Below, piece after piece: positions 23,001 to 35,715 of a stretch of DNA of 64,000 nt. The stretch is taken from positions 2,976,001-3,040,000 of the forward strand of contig JAGMUV010000001.1 of the NCBI GenBank assembly GCA_020744425.1. Reading direction: 5' to 3'. The translations under genes were made by a program, and so were the position numbers. The stretch's first letter is position 1; every line of letters starts with the position of its first letter. The notes beneath the pieces are model-generated. The model worked only from the letters and a program-made list of their open reading frames with translations, was not told the DNA's origin and did no database searches. Source of the DNA: Dactylonectria macrodidyma. Its lineage: Eukaryota; Ascomycota; Sordariomycetes; Hypocreales; Nectriaceae.

Positions 23001-24600
23001 AAGAAAAAGGGAAGAGAGAGAAATGGCTTTTCAAAGTCTTAGGCTATAAGAGGTTATTTATTTTCCCTACTAGCTATAATTCACCTAATACGCATTAATC
23101 TTAGTACACGCATTTCCTTTACCTTAAAATACTTTTTTTCTCTCTCTTTCCTTTCCTTCCTTTTTCTTTTTCTTTATACTTTATTAATATTACTTAATTA
23201 ACTCATTTAGTAATAGCTTCTTCTAACTTCTACCTTTCTAATATTACTAAGGTCTGCTAAAAAGCCCTTTTTAATATATGCATTTATATAGTTAGTTAGT
23301 TAGAAAGCGATAAATTCTCCCTTTATACTAGTTTAACTTAGAATAACTATTATAAGACTTTATTAATTAAAAGAAAGTGAAAGGAAGCTTACTTTATATT
23401 AATAAGTATTCCCCCTTACTTAAAACCATTTAATCTAATAGTTCTATAGTTTAAAAAGCACTTTACTATCTAGATTTACTTATATATAGTCCTTAACTAT
23501 AGTAATCTCCCTCTCTTTATTAAGTTCGCCTTTAAAAGAGAGTTACTTAATATTAACTCTATTAAGAGGTATATCTAAGCTTAGATTTATAAGAATAAGA
23601 TAGCTAATATAGTCTTAAAATACTTAATAAAATATATCTTTAATTAGCCTTTTTAGTTAATATATATTCTTATTAACTTAGGCTATTTTTATAAGTATTT
23701 TATTAAAGAATTACTCTATTAATCTAAGTATAAAAAGGCTTTAATTATTACTTTTTTTAAATATTAAAATCTACTATTATATAAGTACTATATTTAATTA
23801 AGTACTTTAAATTATTCTATAATTAAAAAGTATTATATATAGCTATTTTATACTTATTAATCTATTCTAAAGTTTATAAATAGGAAATATATGAATTATA
23901 TTTAGAATATTAATTCTTAGTATAAGTAGTCTTTTCTTAGTAAGTATTTAGCTTTTAAACTTAGTTTTAATACTTCTTTTAACTTCTTATTTAGTATAAA
24001 GTGCTCTATTAATCCTAATGATTAAGTAGTAAGTATTCTTAACTATATAAGCTACTTTTATATTTCTAATGAATTCCCTTTAGCTTAGGAGAATAAGTCC
24101 TTTTATAATAAAGCTATTTAGAATACTAAAAAGCGCGCTATTTAAAATAAGTCTATAGGCTTTTTTAAGGCTTAAGTCTTCAGTTTTTAATCTATTAGTA
24201 ATAGTTTAGAGTTAGACTAATTAATTAATCCGGTTTAGCTCATTTTCTATATACTAGACTCCTTTATTTAGTAGCTTTAATACTTAACTTAGCTATAGTA
24301 ATATAAGATAAATAGGATCCTATTAGTTAGCTTTTTTATAATTAACTTTTTCTCTTATATAAAGTGTACTTATCCTTTTATAGTACTATATTTAACTCAC
24401 TATCCTAAGTAAGTATAGCTTTTATAAGTTTTTCTTTATCTTATAGCTTTAGAGTTATTTAATTAACTGGTTTATATATTTTATATATTAATCTTAATAT
24501 CTATTTAATTATAAGTCTAACTTTTTAAGCTATAAATTTATAAAGCCTTTAATTAGCTAGAATGTTAGTAAATAATAGTTATTTATCTTTTCTTACTTCC
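20050..24600 (+). other. Extra internal segment of the 12.8-kb element with decayed coding stretches
   Basis: Between integrase and the 3' LTR, long stretches read well on the plus strand, opposite to pol, if RIP stops are allowed: about 20080-20560 (Gln- and Lys-rich, ...QYNQLKKAQQEEEEPILTL) and about 23220-24560 (...LYTSLT, KHFTIQIYLYIVLNYSNLPL...). A minus-strand stretch reads at about 21700-22350. I do not recognise the products. They could be an antisense accessory ORF, a captured gene or a rearranged second element. Confidence 0.45.
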
Positions 24601-27600
24601 TATACTATACCCCTCCTTAAAATAATAATAAGAAGAAACTTTAGACTTATTATTATTTCCCAGTCCTTTATCTCACTTAGAGAGATTTAAACTAGTCTCT
24701 TTAGGCTTGATCTCTATATAGAAATTAGATCTCCAGTTTTCTTTCCTCTCTAGCACTAGTGTTAGTCAGTTAAAAAGGAACCTTAGGGCTTGTTTTTAAT
24801 CTATCCTTCTCTCTTAAGCTTATTTCCTTATTCTAATTCATTTAATTAACTGATCTAGCTTAAGGATTACTATAGAAAAGGCGCTCTTAGTAAGAGAGAG
24901 CTAAAGAATCATCATCTGGGTTCTACTAACTGTCTTTATCTTATTAAAACACTTTAAGGTATTTACTATAGTAAGTAATACTAAGTAATAGCCTATTCAG
25001 GGTTTCTAAGTAATACTAGCCTTTAACTAAGGCTATTTTAATCCTATACAGCCCCTGCTATCTAGGCTTGAACTTAGCTACTATAAAAAGGTCGGTTTTT
25101 CTAAGGTTATTATACTATAATACTAAGTTACTAACCTTTAGTAGGGCTTTTCTTAGAGCATAGGGAAATCCTTAATCTTTCTTTACTACTTTCCTCTTTT
25201 TAAACTTAGTAACCTTTTACCTTATAATCTTTATATCCTTATCTAAGAAAGAAAGAGTATAGATTCTAATTATAAATATTTAATTAGATGTTTTTATATT
25301 ATCTTAAGAGATTATCTTCTATATAAGTATATTTCCTTCTAATAAAAGACTTAGTTTATATCTATATAATAAGTATATAAGAGTATAGCTATAGAATACT
25401 CTTAATAATACTCTATCTATAAATAGAATAGTTAGGAGGTTAATTAATTAATTCTTAGTCTTTAAAGTATCTATCTTCTTAATATAAGATATAATATTAC
25501 TATAGCCTAATTCAATTAATCCATTTACCTTAGTATTATATATAGAGATATATATAGTCTATATACTCAGGTCTTTTAAGATATTTATAAGGCCTTATTA
25601 ACATTCTAACCTATTATTAATAACTACTATAATAAGTATTCTATAATAAGAAAAGATCTTTCTTAAGAATGAGTGTATATAAGAGGCTTTAAGTGACTTT
25701 AGAGCTTTAGCTTTAATCTATCTAATAAGGTTATATCTAGCTTCTAGTAAGTACTTCTTACCTTAAGACTCCTTAAGATATTAAGTATTTATATAAATCT
25801 TTATTATAGAATAGCTAGGTCTAATAGATACTATAGGTTTTCTAGCCCATTATATATTATAGATTTAGCAAGTCTTATAGGCTAGAATAGCTATATTCAC
25901 ATCCTTATAAAGGTTTAGCTAGTAGTATTTCTCTTTTAGGAGTTCTATGGTTTTCTCTTAGCCTTAATGCTTATAGTCTTTATAATATGATTTAATTAAA
26001 TGCTTTTATATATCTTTATTCTTAATAACCAGCTTAGGGTTATAGTTTAGATAAGTTATTTATAATTATAGAGTTCCTTTATAAAAGAAGAACCTTTTTA
26101 CTTTAAAGTAAAGATATATATATGCTTTATTTAATATATCCTCTAAGTATTACTAAGTCTATAAGAACCTCCTTAGGACCTTTAACTTATTAGTATATTT
26201 ATCTTTTAGTAATTCTAATAGTAGTTAAGATTCTTATTAGGTTTTAATTAGGTTAATTATAATAGCATTTAATTATTAATTAATAAAGGCCTTAATATTC
26301 TCTTTAGCTTCTTAGTCTAGTTAATTAAATAGGCCTAGTGGTTTTCTAAATAGCCTATTAATTACTATATTCTTAATTCTAAGAATATATTAGACTATAA
26401 AGTTAAAGAGTAGTAAATAACTTATCTATCTATTAACTAATGCTCTTAGGATATCTATCCCTTTCTTATTAAGCTAATAGACTAATACTTAAGCGTCTAT
26501 CTTTAATATAAAGTGGATTCTGTATAAATATATATATAACTATTTAATTAAAAGTAAAACGCTTTAGTATTCTCTTTTTATAGTATTATAATTATATTCA
26601 CTCTAAGTTTATATACTAGATTCAAATCTCACTAAATAGCATTTACTATTCACTATTTATATAAGAATATAACCCTAACCTAATAGACTAGTATTAACTA
26701 TAAGAATGACCTTTTTATAATTAGGAAATAGGTTTAAAATAACTAAGATAAGTACTAATAATAATTCATCCTTTAGTATTTATATAGCCTTAGCTTATAA
26801 ATCACCTTAGATAAATTTAGTATCTTTCTTTAGTAAACTTATTAATAGCTTTATAATAGTTATATATCTAGTAACTTATATCTTATAGTAGCTAGTAACT
26901 CCTAAGAATGCTCTGACTTTTATATCTAAGTTATAGTAAGTCTACTTAGTAATTTTAATAACTTTAGCCTCTTCTAGCAATCTCTTATAAGTACTATAAA
27001 GATACCTAATTATTAGAATAGTTTGTTTATAAAACTGTGATTTTAGTATAGAAATAGTATATTTAGTCAGTTTAATATTTAATAAAGTCTGATCTAGGTT
27101 AATTAAATGCTTTTTAATATACTGTCTAACTCTTAGGCTAGCTTCTTTATTATTATAAATTATAGTAAGTCCCTTTATTATAATATTATTAAAGAAAGCT
27201 ATATAAATATCCAGTATTAAGTTAAATAAGATGTAAGTAATAATCCTTATAAATTAGGCTATAGAATTAGTCGCTCCTTATAGTAGTATGCATATCCTTA
27301 GTAAGCCTAATAGTATTATAAAAGTAATTAAATCCCTGCTTTCTTTAGCTAGACTGACTTAGTCATATCTTAAGAAGAAGTCTAAGAATAATAACATTTA
27401 ATACATTACTATATCCGCTAAGAACTCCTCAGTACTTAGAGGGCTTAAGCTATTACGAATAGTAATACGGTTTATCTTAATAACTGAATTAATTAACTAG
27501 ATTCTACTATTCTTTTTTATAATAAGTATAAAGGGGTTCTTATAAGAGCTATAACCTTCTTTTAGAATGCCTCTTTTAAATTACTAATAAAATAGGTTAA

Positions 27601-30600
27601 TAACCTTTTAGTATAGTCTTAAAGGGATAGGAATATTATTAGCTTACTAAACCTTATAAAGGACGACTTTAATAACTTATAGTAAAGTGATTACTAAGTT
27701 AACTCTTTTATAGTCTTTAAAGTCCTAAGTTAGTATAGCCTCTTTATTATATAAGATAGTAGTAAGTATATCTTATTCTTTCTTAAATAAGGTCTTATTC
27801 ATTTAATTAACTATTTCTATTAGCCTTTCTTTTATTAACTGACTTTCTTTCTCTAAAGTGAAGAATTTAAGTATAAGGAAGTTAGAATACTTACTTCCCT
27901 TTTCTATTTAAAAAGCAATTTCTACTATCTTCTTTAATTTCTAATAAGAATCGCCTTCTAGTACTAAAACATCAAATAGTAGGTTATTAATTAAGTAGAT
28001 CTTAATGCCTTTTTATTTATAAAGAGTGTTTACTTTAATATACTAAGTATTTTTATTAAAAGGCTAACTTTTCTTTAATCTCTTTTTCTTAATAGAGTAT
28101 CTTAAGTATTCTAATTCTTCTTATGCATTAATAATAGTATTAGTATATTAAGTAATTATACTAATAGTAAGGATTTAAATAACTTTAGTAAAGTCTTTTT
28201 AAGAAAGTATCTAGCTCTTCTTAAAGATATTATTATCTTTTAATAGGAAATTATCTAGTTTATAAACTATTAGAGGATTAATTATAAGTAGTATTAATAC
28301 TTTGTACTTTGCTTCCTTAGGTATAATATATTATATTTTATTACTCTTATAGTAGGTATAATTAAGTAAATATTATCTAGATTAAGATAGATTATAAGTT
28401 GCTTTTAATTAATTAAATAATCGAATATAAGCCTACTAGCTCTAATGAATAGTATCTTTAGAATAAATAGAACTATGACTATTAAAGAGAGTGCTATATA
28501 TAGTTAGATAAGCATATATGCATTCTTAAGGTATAGAGTTATAGCCACTTCTCTTACTATTAAGATCTTCCTTTTAGAATAAGAAGTTATAAAAGCACTA
28601 ACTAGCTTAATATTAAGGTTATAGTATTAAGCCTATTTATAAGAAATGAAATTCCCTTCTAAGCCTGAATTTATTAATGCCTTTATTATAATACTTTTAA
28701 GAACTTCTAGCTAGATAATTAGTTATAGAATATCTTATAAATATAATATCTTAAGCGAGTTAGATATACTTATAGAGTTAATTACTAAATTTAGAATTAA
28801 TTAATTAACTAAACTTTCTTCTAGTTTTATATAATCTTAAGAATTATTAATAAAATAGACCTTTCCTTTATTATCTTCTTCTAAGTAATATCCTAAATAA
28901 AAGTACTTAAAGGTAAGGTTATCTAAATTAAGAGAATGATTTTTATTAAATAACTTAACTATAGTAATAGTAAATTTAATATAATCTTTAAATAGGTTCT
29001 TATTATCCTTATATAATAATACTAGGGCTGCTTAGTAGTAAGTATAATTATCTATTTAATTAATTAGTTCAGATATTATTATAGCTATAAGTGCTTTTCT
29101 CTTAAGTATAAATAGCTTAGTTAGCTATTTAGAATTAATAAACTCCATCCTATTAACTTATTTTATTACTATAGTATAATTATTTAAGTAAGCTTAGCCT
29201 AATCTTATATTAATAAGCTTAAGAATAGTACTATAAAGTAAGGAGATCTTAACCCCTCTAATTGCATTAAGTAGAATAGTAATAGCCTTATAGTATTAAT
29301 CTTAAGTAAAGTATAAGTTATCTATTCTAAATTATTCTCTGAATTTCATTTAATTAGCCAGTTTCTAATAACTAAGGATCGTTTTAAGAGTTATATCCTC
29401 TTCTTTTATAAAGACTATAGAGATTAATAATAGCTCTACTTACTCTATCTTACCTCTTTGCCTCTTATTATTATAAGTATTAACTAATACTTCTTATTTA
29501 TTATTATATTCTTCTATTATCTTATAATTACTTTCTTTAGGATTAAAGTAGACTTTTCTAAGTATAAGGGCGACTTAGACTTAATAAATAAAGAAGTACT
29601 CTTTTAATTACTTGCTCTCCTCTTTTAAATAGTTTAAGATAAAGATCAGATTAGTCCTTATAGTAAGTTCTATTAAAGTAATAGAGAAAGTGGTTATTAT
29701 ATTCATTTAATTAATTAATCTAATAATATATAAGTATAGCTTATTAAATATTTCTTACTTATATTTTAAAGGAGTCTAATTATATATAGACTTAATTAAG
29801 CTTTTAATATCTATTACTTAAGTTATATAAAAGGGATTATTAGTATAAGTTAAGGTAATAACTATTAGTTATTAAATATAAGATTCCCTTTAGAAGGCTA
29901 TTACTAAGTATAGTAATAAATACTGCTTATTACTTACTTTTAGTTAGTAAAAGCCTATTTTAAAATCATATTCTATATACCTTCTTTTAAAGTTATATAC
30001 TAAGTATTTATATTAGTTAGAATAGTAGCCTAAGACTTAATAATACTAATATCCTTTTATTCTATTAAATAATAAGATAGTATTTACTATAAGTAAGGAC
30101 TTATTATCTAATTAATTAAATAGATCTACTAAGACTTAGCTAGCTATAATATTCTTTATAGCTTTATTATATTTTCTATAACTCTCTTACTAGTACTAGA
30201 GGGTCGCGACTAAGTCTTAGTTAGTCTTCTCTATTAAGGCTAAGCGAACTTATAATGACTCAAAGCTATATGCTAAATTATTAATAGAGTTATTAAGACT
30301 GGTTACTAGTAATAGCTGAATAGTTAAGCTAGTGGGTATTTGTATGCTATAAGGAGGGACGTGAGCTAGCAGTAATAGGTATTAGAAGGTTACTGGCTTG
30401 AAAGGGGTTATTATAGACTATAGTAATTAAATGGATAGCTAGGATTAGATCGTTCTCTAATGGCTATATCTATATCTAAGCAGGAAATAATATACTAGTA
30501 TAGAGTCTTATACTCTAGCTAACCTAACTTAGTCAGACTCTTATTACTCTTTATATAGACTGACTATATAAGTTTTATAAGCAGGATATAGTAAAGAGCT

Positions 30601-31979
30601 TATAACTAGTAAGAAGTCTTTAAGTCTATTAGATTAATTATTATTATAAGAAAAGAGTAATAGTATATTAGCTATTAGATAGAACTTAGATTAGCAGCCT
30701 CTAGAATCTAAGTAGTATTTATTTAGCTAAGCGTTATTTCTAGGGTTTCCTTAGAGTTAAGATCCCAGCCTTTAAATATATTCATTAGGTTTATCTTAGC
30801 CATAGCCCATTCGAATTATTAAATAGCTAATTAAACTATAGTTTTTACTTCATTATCCGTATAGAAATAGACAAAGTGTGAAGGCTATTGCTTTTTAAGT
30901 ATTCTATTATTTTTAATAGTAATTTTAAAGGCTTCTATATAGGCTATGATATTTAATCTATTAAACTTATATCTCAGTCCTTATACTAAGGAATGAGTTT
31001 AGGCTAGAATACTTAAAGTAATATAATTAAGTTCTACTTCTAAGATATTTATTATAAGCATTATTATTACAGGCCTATTAGTTAATAATATTAATATTAA
31101 GAGGGATGCTATCTCTATAGGGTATAACTAAGGATAAGTTTAATACTACCCTTTTTATTCCCTTCTAGACTAAGTTCTATAACTTAGTAAAGAGTATTAT
31201 TATAAAAGTAATTAATTAAGTAAATAAGAAAGTTAGAAAGTAAAAGCGTGCTTTAAGAATTAGATATTTTCTAAATTGCTTATCTTTATCCTTAGTTATA
31301 ATCTTAAGGATTAGGAGAGTTTTATATAAATCTATCTAAAGGAGATAATTAAGGCAATTAATAGGTCCTTTATAGCTAGCTATATAATTAATAAGATTAC
31401 TAATAATATTAGAATATTAAATAGTAATAATAATATAGATAGTCTGGATCCTTAACTCTTAATGCTTTTTAAGTAGATAGTTATAGAGGGATTAATAGTA
31501 GTTGTCTAATTAATTGCTTATAGGAGTCTAGACTCTTCTTAGGTCTTAACCTCCTATCTTATAATAGCTTTTTACTTTACTTTTATATTAGCTTTAACTA
31601 TAAGTAGTATAGTTAGTATATTATTAATACTAAGTAAAATGCTCTATAGTATTAGTAGTAAATCTATTATAAATTAGTATAATAAATAAAAGTAAAAGGC
31701 GATTTTAGTTCTATCTTTAATAAAATTAATTAATTAGCTAAAGATATTATATACTTTTGAGTTAGAAGCATTAAGTAAGGTTATTTTTAGAGTTAATTAG
31801 ATATCCTATATCCTCCTGATCCTGTGCCCTTACTTACTTATACTACCTCCCTTTCTATACTTAGCTTAAGTCTTTATAATAGCTTAGAAGTATTACTACT
31901 TGCTTAATTGATTTACTGATTGATAGGATTAATTAATTAATTGAATTAATAGCTTATTGCCTTACTATGACCTCTAAAA

Positions 31980-32381
31980 TGTGTTAAGTAGGGGGATAAG
32001 AAGGATACTACTACCTAAAGTAGTGGATGCCATAGGGTAGGCAGTATGCATAGTAGAGCGAGAGTGGATAAGACTTATAAAATAAAATAGATAAAAAGAG
32101 GGCTAGAGCTATAATTAAGCAGCTAGCTAGAAAATAAATCAGATATTCTAGTTAATTAAATAAATCTTATTATAATAATATTAAAAACAATTCAATAACT
32201 TAAAAATAACGGTAGGTAAGAATATGATTGATTGCTATCTGTATTTGAATTATCTCTGCCTTTTATCTCAGACTAACTTCCGTTATCCTTATTGATAGCT
32301 TTATTAAGACCGGCACTCAAATTAGTCAGCTAATTAAAATGTCCGGGCCATTCTAGCTAGTGGGCCCTCAGCCTTAACACA
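31980..32381 (-). repeat. 5' LTR of the 12.8-kb element
   Basis: 402 bp, TGTGTTAAG...CTTAACACA. Differences from the 3' LTR are mostly C-T and G-A. Confidence 0.85.
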
Positions 32382-32450
32382 CTATTTTATAAGATGCTCT
32401 TATATAAAGTAGTAGCTAAGGATATCTCTTTAGATTATATCTTTAATATA

Positions 32451-32886
32451 ACATACTTTATCAGTAAGTAGATTAAATCAGTAAGTAGATCACTTATACT
32501 ATACAGCTAAAAGTAAAAATATTAGATTTTTTAAAACTAGTTATATAATTAATAAAAAATTTAAAAAATTTATTTTAAAATTTATATAAAAAAGTTATAA
32601 GATATTATTATTTTTAAATTTTTAATTAATTTATTAATATTTTTATATATAAAATTTTTAGAAAAAATATAGTATAAATAGGTTTTTTTTAATAACTCTA
32701 TAAATAAAAATAAATAAAATATAGTAAAGTTTTTTAATATAATTTCTTATTTAATTAAGTTAATTCTAAACTTTTAGATATTTTAGTCTTAGTTTGGATT
32801 TTTAATAATTTTTCTAAAATCATGCTTTAAGGCGTAAATCTAACTGATCTACTTACTAATTTAATCCACATGCTGATAAAGTACGT
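32451..32886. mobile_element. MITE with TA duplication, CAGCGTGTGGATCA subfamily, inverse copy
   Basis: A 436-bp element flanked by TA (32449-32450, 32887-32888). Read from its right end it matches the MITE at 16136-16571 base for base apart from RIP-type changes. It interrupts the DDE part of the pogo transposase. Confidence 0.9.
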
Positions 32887-34109
32887 TAGACTAATATAGT
32901 ATTATTAAAAGCATAATTAAAGTAAGGAAAGTTATAAGAATGAGCCTAACTTACTGCTTATTCATTTTAAAGAATGATTACTATAAATATATTACTATTA
33001 TAAAAGCAGTTAGTATAAGAAGGAGATGTCTTAAGCTATATATAGTCTTTATAAGAAATAACTTATAAGAGTAGTGGTTTTTAAAGCATTTCCTTGACTA
33101 AGCTTATGACTATATGCAGACAGGCTTTATTAATAGTAAGATATACTTAAAATAGCTTAAGGAGGTATTTTTTCTAATTATAAAGCTAGAAAACCTATCT
33201 TCTTAGAGAATCTTAGTTATTAATAGCTTCTATAATTATATTATAGTCTAATTCTAATTTTAAGCATTATTCTATTATATTCAGGTCCTTTATTTACCCT
33301 TCTATTTATTATATATTATATAGTTACTTAATATTAGTATATTTAGCTTATTAAAGTGCGAATTTTAATAATATATAAAGCAGTATGCTTTATTTTTAAT
33401 TACAGCTTTAATTTAAAAATAATGCTTTATTATAATATATAAAGTAGCTTATAAGAAAGCCCTTATTAAGAGAAATATCTAAAGCGGTTTTAAAGTACTA
33501 GAAATATAGCCTATTAATATAGAAAAGCTGTTAGTACGTATAATTATTACTAACTAACTCCTAGCTTTTAAACTAGCGCTCTAAATGCCTAAATATAAGA
33601 GACCTTAGAGACCTTAGAGAGTAAAGGTTCTTTATATACTTATAAACCGGGCTAAACTAGATAAGCAGTTAGATTAGGTAATAGATAAGGTGAAGGACCT
33701 TCATAACCTTATTTAAAGGATTAAGGCTAAAGCAGGGGATAAGTTTAAGAAGCTTTCTTACGATTTAGTATATAAAAAGGCAATATCTTTATATTAAAGA
33801 GACTTCATAGAGTCACAAAGGGCTATAGGCTATAAAGCAGTTATATACAACCCTAAGGCTGCCTTTCTTATACATATAGAGATCCTCAATACCTGACCTA
33901 AGCCGAAAGATGAGTCAGAAGAAAAGCCGTAACACAAGAGCCGCCAGATTAAAGCAGTATAAAAAGATGAACACTGTTCAACTCAGGATAGCATGATATA
34001 TCAATTCCAGACGTAGCATAATTTTATACAATTATTTCGTAGAGAAATGCAGTCTTAAAGTCACAGCCCCATCTGGTGTAAGTGGGCGGAAGGGTGGGTC
34101 GTGACCTTA

Positions 34110-34301
34110 ATTGTTGAATTGGACCATGTTAGAACACCTAGGCGCAGGGTGGTCACGTGAGACTAGGTGGTCTTTCGGGACCGAATCGGGTAAGGCTCGC
34201 CGAGCCTTCGCTAGGCTAGACCGTACTAGGAAGCTAGGAACAGCTATACCTCCCTGACCTCAAGGGGCGGGAGCTTGAGGAGAAGCTAGACAATACACAC
34301 A
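34110..34301. other. 3' flank of the aquaporin gene remnant
   Basis: Normal composition, no frame. It contains the short palindrome AAGGCTCG/CGAGCCTT at 34192-34208, of unknown role. Confidence 0.5.
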
Positions 34302-34303
34302 TA

Positions 34304-34649
34304 CAGTGGGGGGCAAGAAGTATTTGAACACCTCCACGTACTGGCCGGGTCCGGCTAGCCCTATTAGGCCGCGATTACATTGCTGCCTTAACAATGCATT
34401 TTCCACCTTTCAACATCACATCATGCCTCGAGGAAAGAAGCTATCACCGCAGCTTCGGGCTCGCCTTTGCGAGCTTCGAGCCCTAGGATATTCATTTCGT
34501 CAAATTCATCATATCCATCGCGAAGTCCTTCTTAACACAATCTGTTACACCTATTTGCAAGGTTAAAGCGGCCTCAAAACAAGCCCGGATCAGGCTAGCG
34601 GGGCCTGGCCGGTACGTGAAGGTGTTCAAATACTTCTTGCCCCCCACTG
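34304..34649 (+). mobile_element. Miniature Tc1/mariner element keeping a transposase N-terminus
   Basis: A 346-bp element between TA dinucleotides (34302-34303, 34650-34651) with inverted ends starting CAGTGGGGGGCAAGAAG and continuing about 30 bp. An ATG at 34423 opens 48 codons, MPRGKKLSPQLRARLCELRA then LGYSFRQIHHIHREVLLNT, the first helix-turn-helix of a Tc1/mariner transposase, ending at 34566. The catalytic domain is deleted. It is hardly mutated, so it is young or too short for RIP. Confidence 0.85.
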
Positions 34650-34677
34650 TACGTTACAGGGTCATCATCGTGGTCAC

Positions 34678-35064
34678 CTATGCTATCCAACAGTAATATA
34701 CTGCAGCCAACAACGCACCAAGCGCTGGCCCAACCCAGTAGATCCAGTGATACCTAGGGAAGCTCGTGCCAGCAACAGCACAGCCAAAACTCCGCGCGGG
34801 GTTAAGAGAGCCACTAGTAACAAATACCCCTATTCAAATATAGTATGAGTTTTCTGCGAGACAGGTTCCTTGGTCAAATCAATGTGACTATACTTACCTG
34901 GGATTAAGGCCACAAATAAAGCAAGTCCGATACCGATAGAAGCGAGAAAAGTGTCTCGAGATTTCTCAGCAGCCAGCATCAAAACAACAAAGACCAGCTG
35001 GGCCGTGAAGAACATCTCCAGGAATACGCCACGGGCAATGGAAGTGTCACGTCCGAGTAAGAAG
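34678..35064 (-). pseudogene. 3' half of an aquaporin (MIP family) gene
   Basis: Membrane channel for water or small solutes. The exon 35064-34898 reads LLGRDTSIARGVFLEMFFTA and QLVFVVLMLAAEKS...FLASIGIGLALFVALIPG. A 68-bp intron (GTAAGT...TAG, 34897-34830) follows. The last exon reads [15 protein letters not shown], containing the second NPA box (NPARSFG), then [20 protein letters not shown] and a stop at 34680-34678. That is transmembrane segments 4-6 of the usual six. The first NPA box and segments 1-3 are missing: upstream of a splice-acceptor-like TAATAG at 35065 the sequence is AT-rich transposon-type DNA. The surviving part has no stop or frameshift. It is either a truncated pseudogene or a gene whose first exon was displaced. 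Confidence 0.88.
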
Positions 35065-35099
35065 CTATTATAATTAATAATATTTCTGTAAAGGTTATA

Positions 35100-35715
35100 G
35101 CAGTGGAAGGTATGGTAGGAGAGGAAGGTTATTGGCGGAACTTGGCGATTGTAGGTCAAGGGATTGACCAATTAGAAAAAAGAATTCAAGATTTAAAAAG
35201 AGCAGAAAAATACAATTAGAAAGGTAGTTAGTTTTGATATGATTAGTTAAGAAATGCATATATTGATGATCATAATCTTTTTAAACTGGCTAAAGAAAAG
35301 CCCTAGCTTTATAGAGAGATTGCTATCTAGTTATATATCTAATCTAGCAGGGGATTTAGACAATTTGTTATAATAAAACCGGTATATATGTATTATAAGT
35401 TTTATAACTATTAGATGTATGTCTAATACTTGAACTCTAATCTTATTAAAAGTTCTTATTATAAATATCTTTTATAAGTATAGTATAAGAAAGATAGGCT
35501 TTTAAAGGCATATTATATACTATTATAAAGCTAAAAATTCAGAGATTCTGAATATAATATTTATATTTTTATTAAATAAAACCTAAAGGAGATATTTCTT
35601 TTTAGTTTTATATTTTATATATAAGGGCTTTATAATTTCTAAAGTAGATTATTAATTTAAAATATTATCTTTTTTATTTATAATTTCTATTATTAATTAA
35701 ATATATCTAAAGATA
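35100..35715 (+). pseudogene. RIP-decayed coding remnant, unrecognised
   Basis: A single plus-strand frame is readable from about 35109: VEGMVGEEGYWRNLAIVGQG, then IDQLEKRIQDLKRAEKYN, and on with TAG/TAA interruptions for about 200 codons up to a MITE. The density of stops rises steadily to the right. I do not recognise the family; a transposon protein is likely from the context. Confidence 0.4.

Larger units (their letters stand above)
19564..32381 (-). mobile_element. 12.8-kb LTR retrotransposon (gypsy-type RT), RIP-mutated
   Basis: Two 402-bp LTRs (19564-19965, 31980-32381) with ends TGTGTTA and TAACACA (left end mutated to TATGTTA), flanked by the 4-bp duplication CTAT (19560-19563, 32382-32385). 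A purine tract AAGGAGGAA next to the left LTR on the minus strand gives minus orientation. Reading the minus strand: integrase at about 25550-26000 (H2C2-like and catalytic core) with its C-terminal domain at 24950-25200; RT at about 27150-27480 with a stretch like LDFF.GYDQV...TTFITPLG and the active site read as FNN (FDD before RIP). The left 4.9 kb (19966-24900) lies beyond integrase, where such elements normally end. The size is well above the usual 5-8 kb. Confidence 0.85.
19140..33930 (+). pseudogene. pogo/Fot transposase, RIP-mutated and split by two insertions
   Basis: An ATG at 19140 in a good context (CACCATGA) starts MNALKHKDKVLIKEILER. The N-terminal helix-turn-helix and the CENP-B-type HTH region (EEALEY..., YQVERFINR-like, SISIKAASLNKATLKNI) run to 19560. 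The LTR element follows. The DDE part resumes at 32386, is broken again by a MITE at 32451-32886, and continues to about 33930. The late segment PFYLLYIIQLLNISIFSLLK corresponds to the conserved pogo stretch with proline-rich loop and LQPLD motif, followed by the ...IQSGFKVLEI... region of Fot-type transposases. About one stop per 15-20 codons, nearly all TAA/TAG from Trp or Gln codons, makes it non-functional. Confidence 0.82.
19027..34107 (+). mobile_element. pogo/Fot-type DNA transposon carrying nested insertions
   Basis: The ends are perfect 26-bp inverted repeats starting AGGTCACGACCCACCC (19027-19052, 34082-34107), flanked by TA (19025-19026, 34108-34109), the target of the Tc1/mariner-pogo superfamily. 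Without the nested 12.8-kb LTR element and the MITE the transposon is about 1.8 kb, the usual size for fungal pogo/Fot elements. Both halves of the transposase frame run on the plus strand through RIP-type stops. Confidence 0.88.

Noticed and set aside
34192..34208. AAGGCTCG/CGAGCCTT palindrome as a terminator
   Set aside because: Eukaryotic context, no gene ends there, and no T run; meaning unknown.
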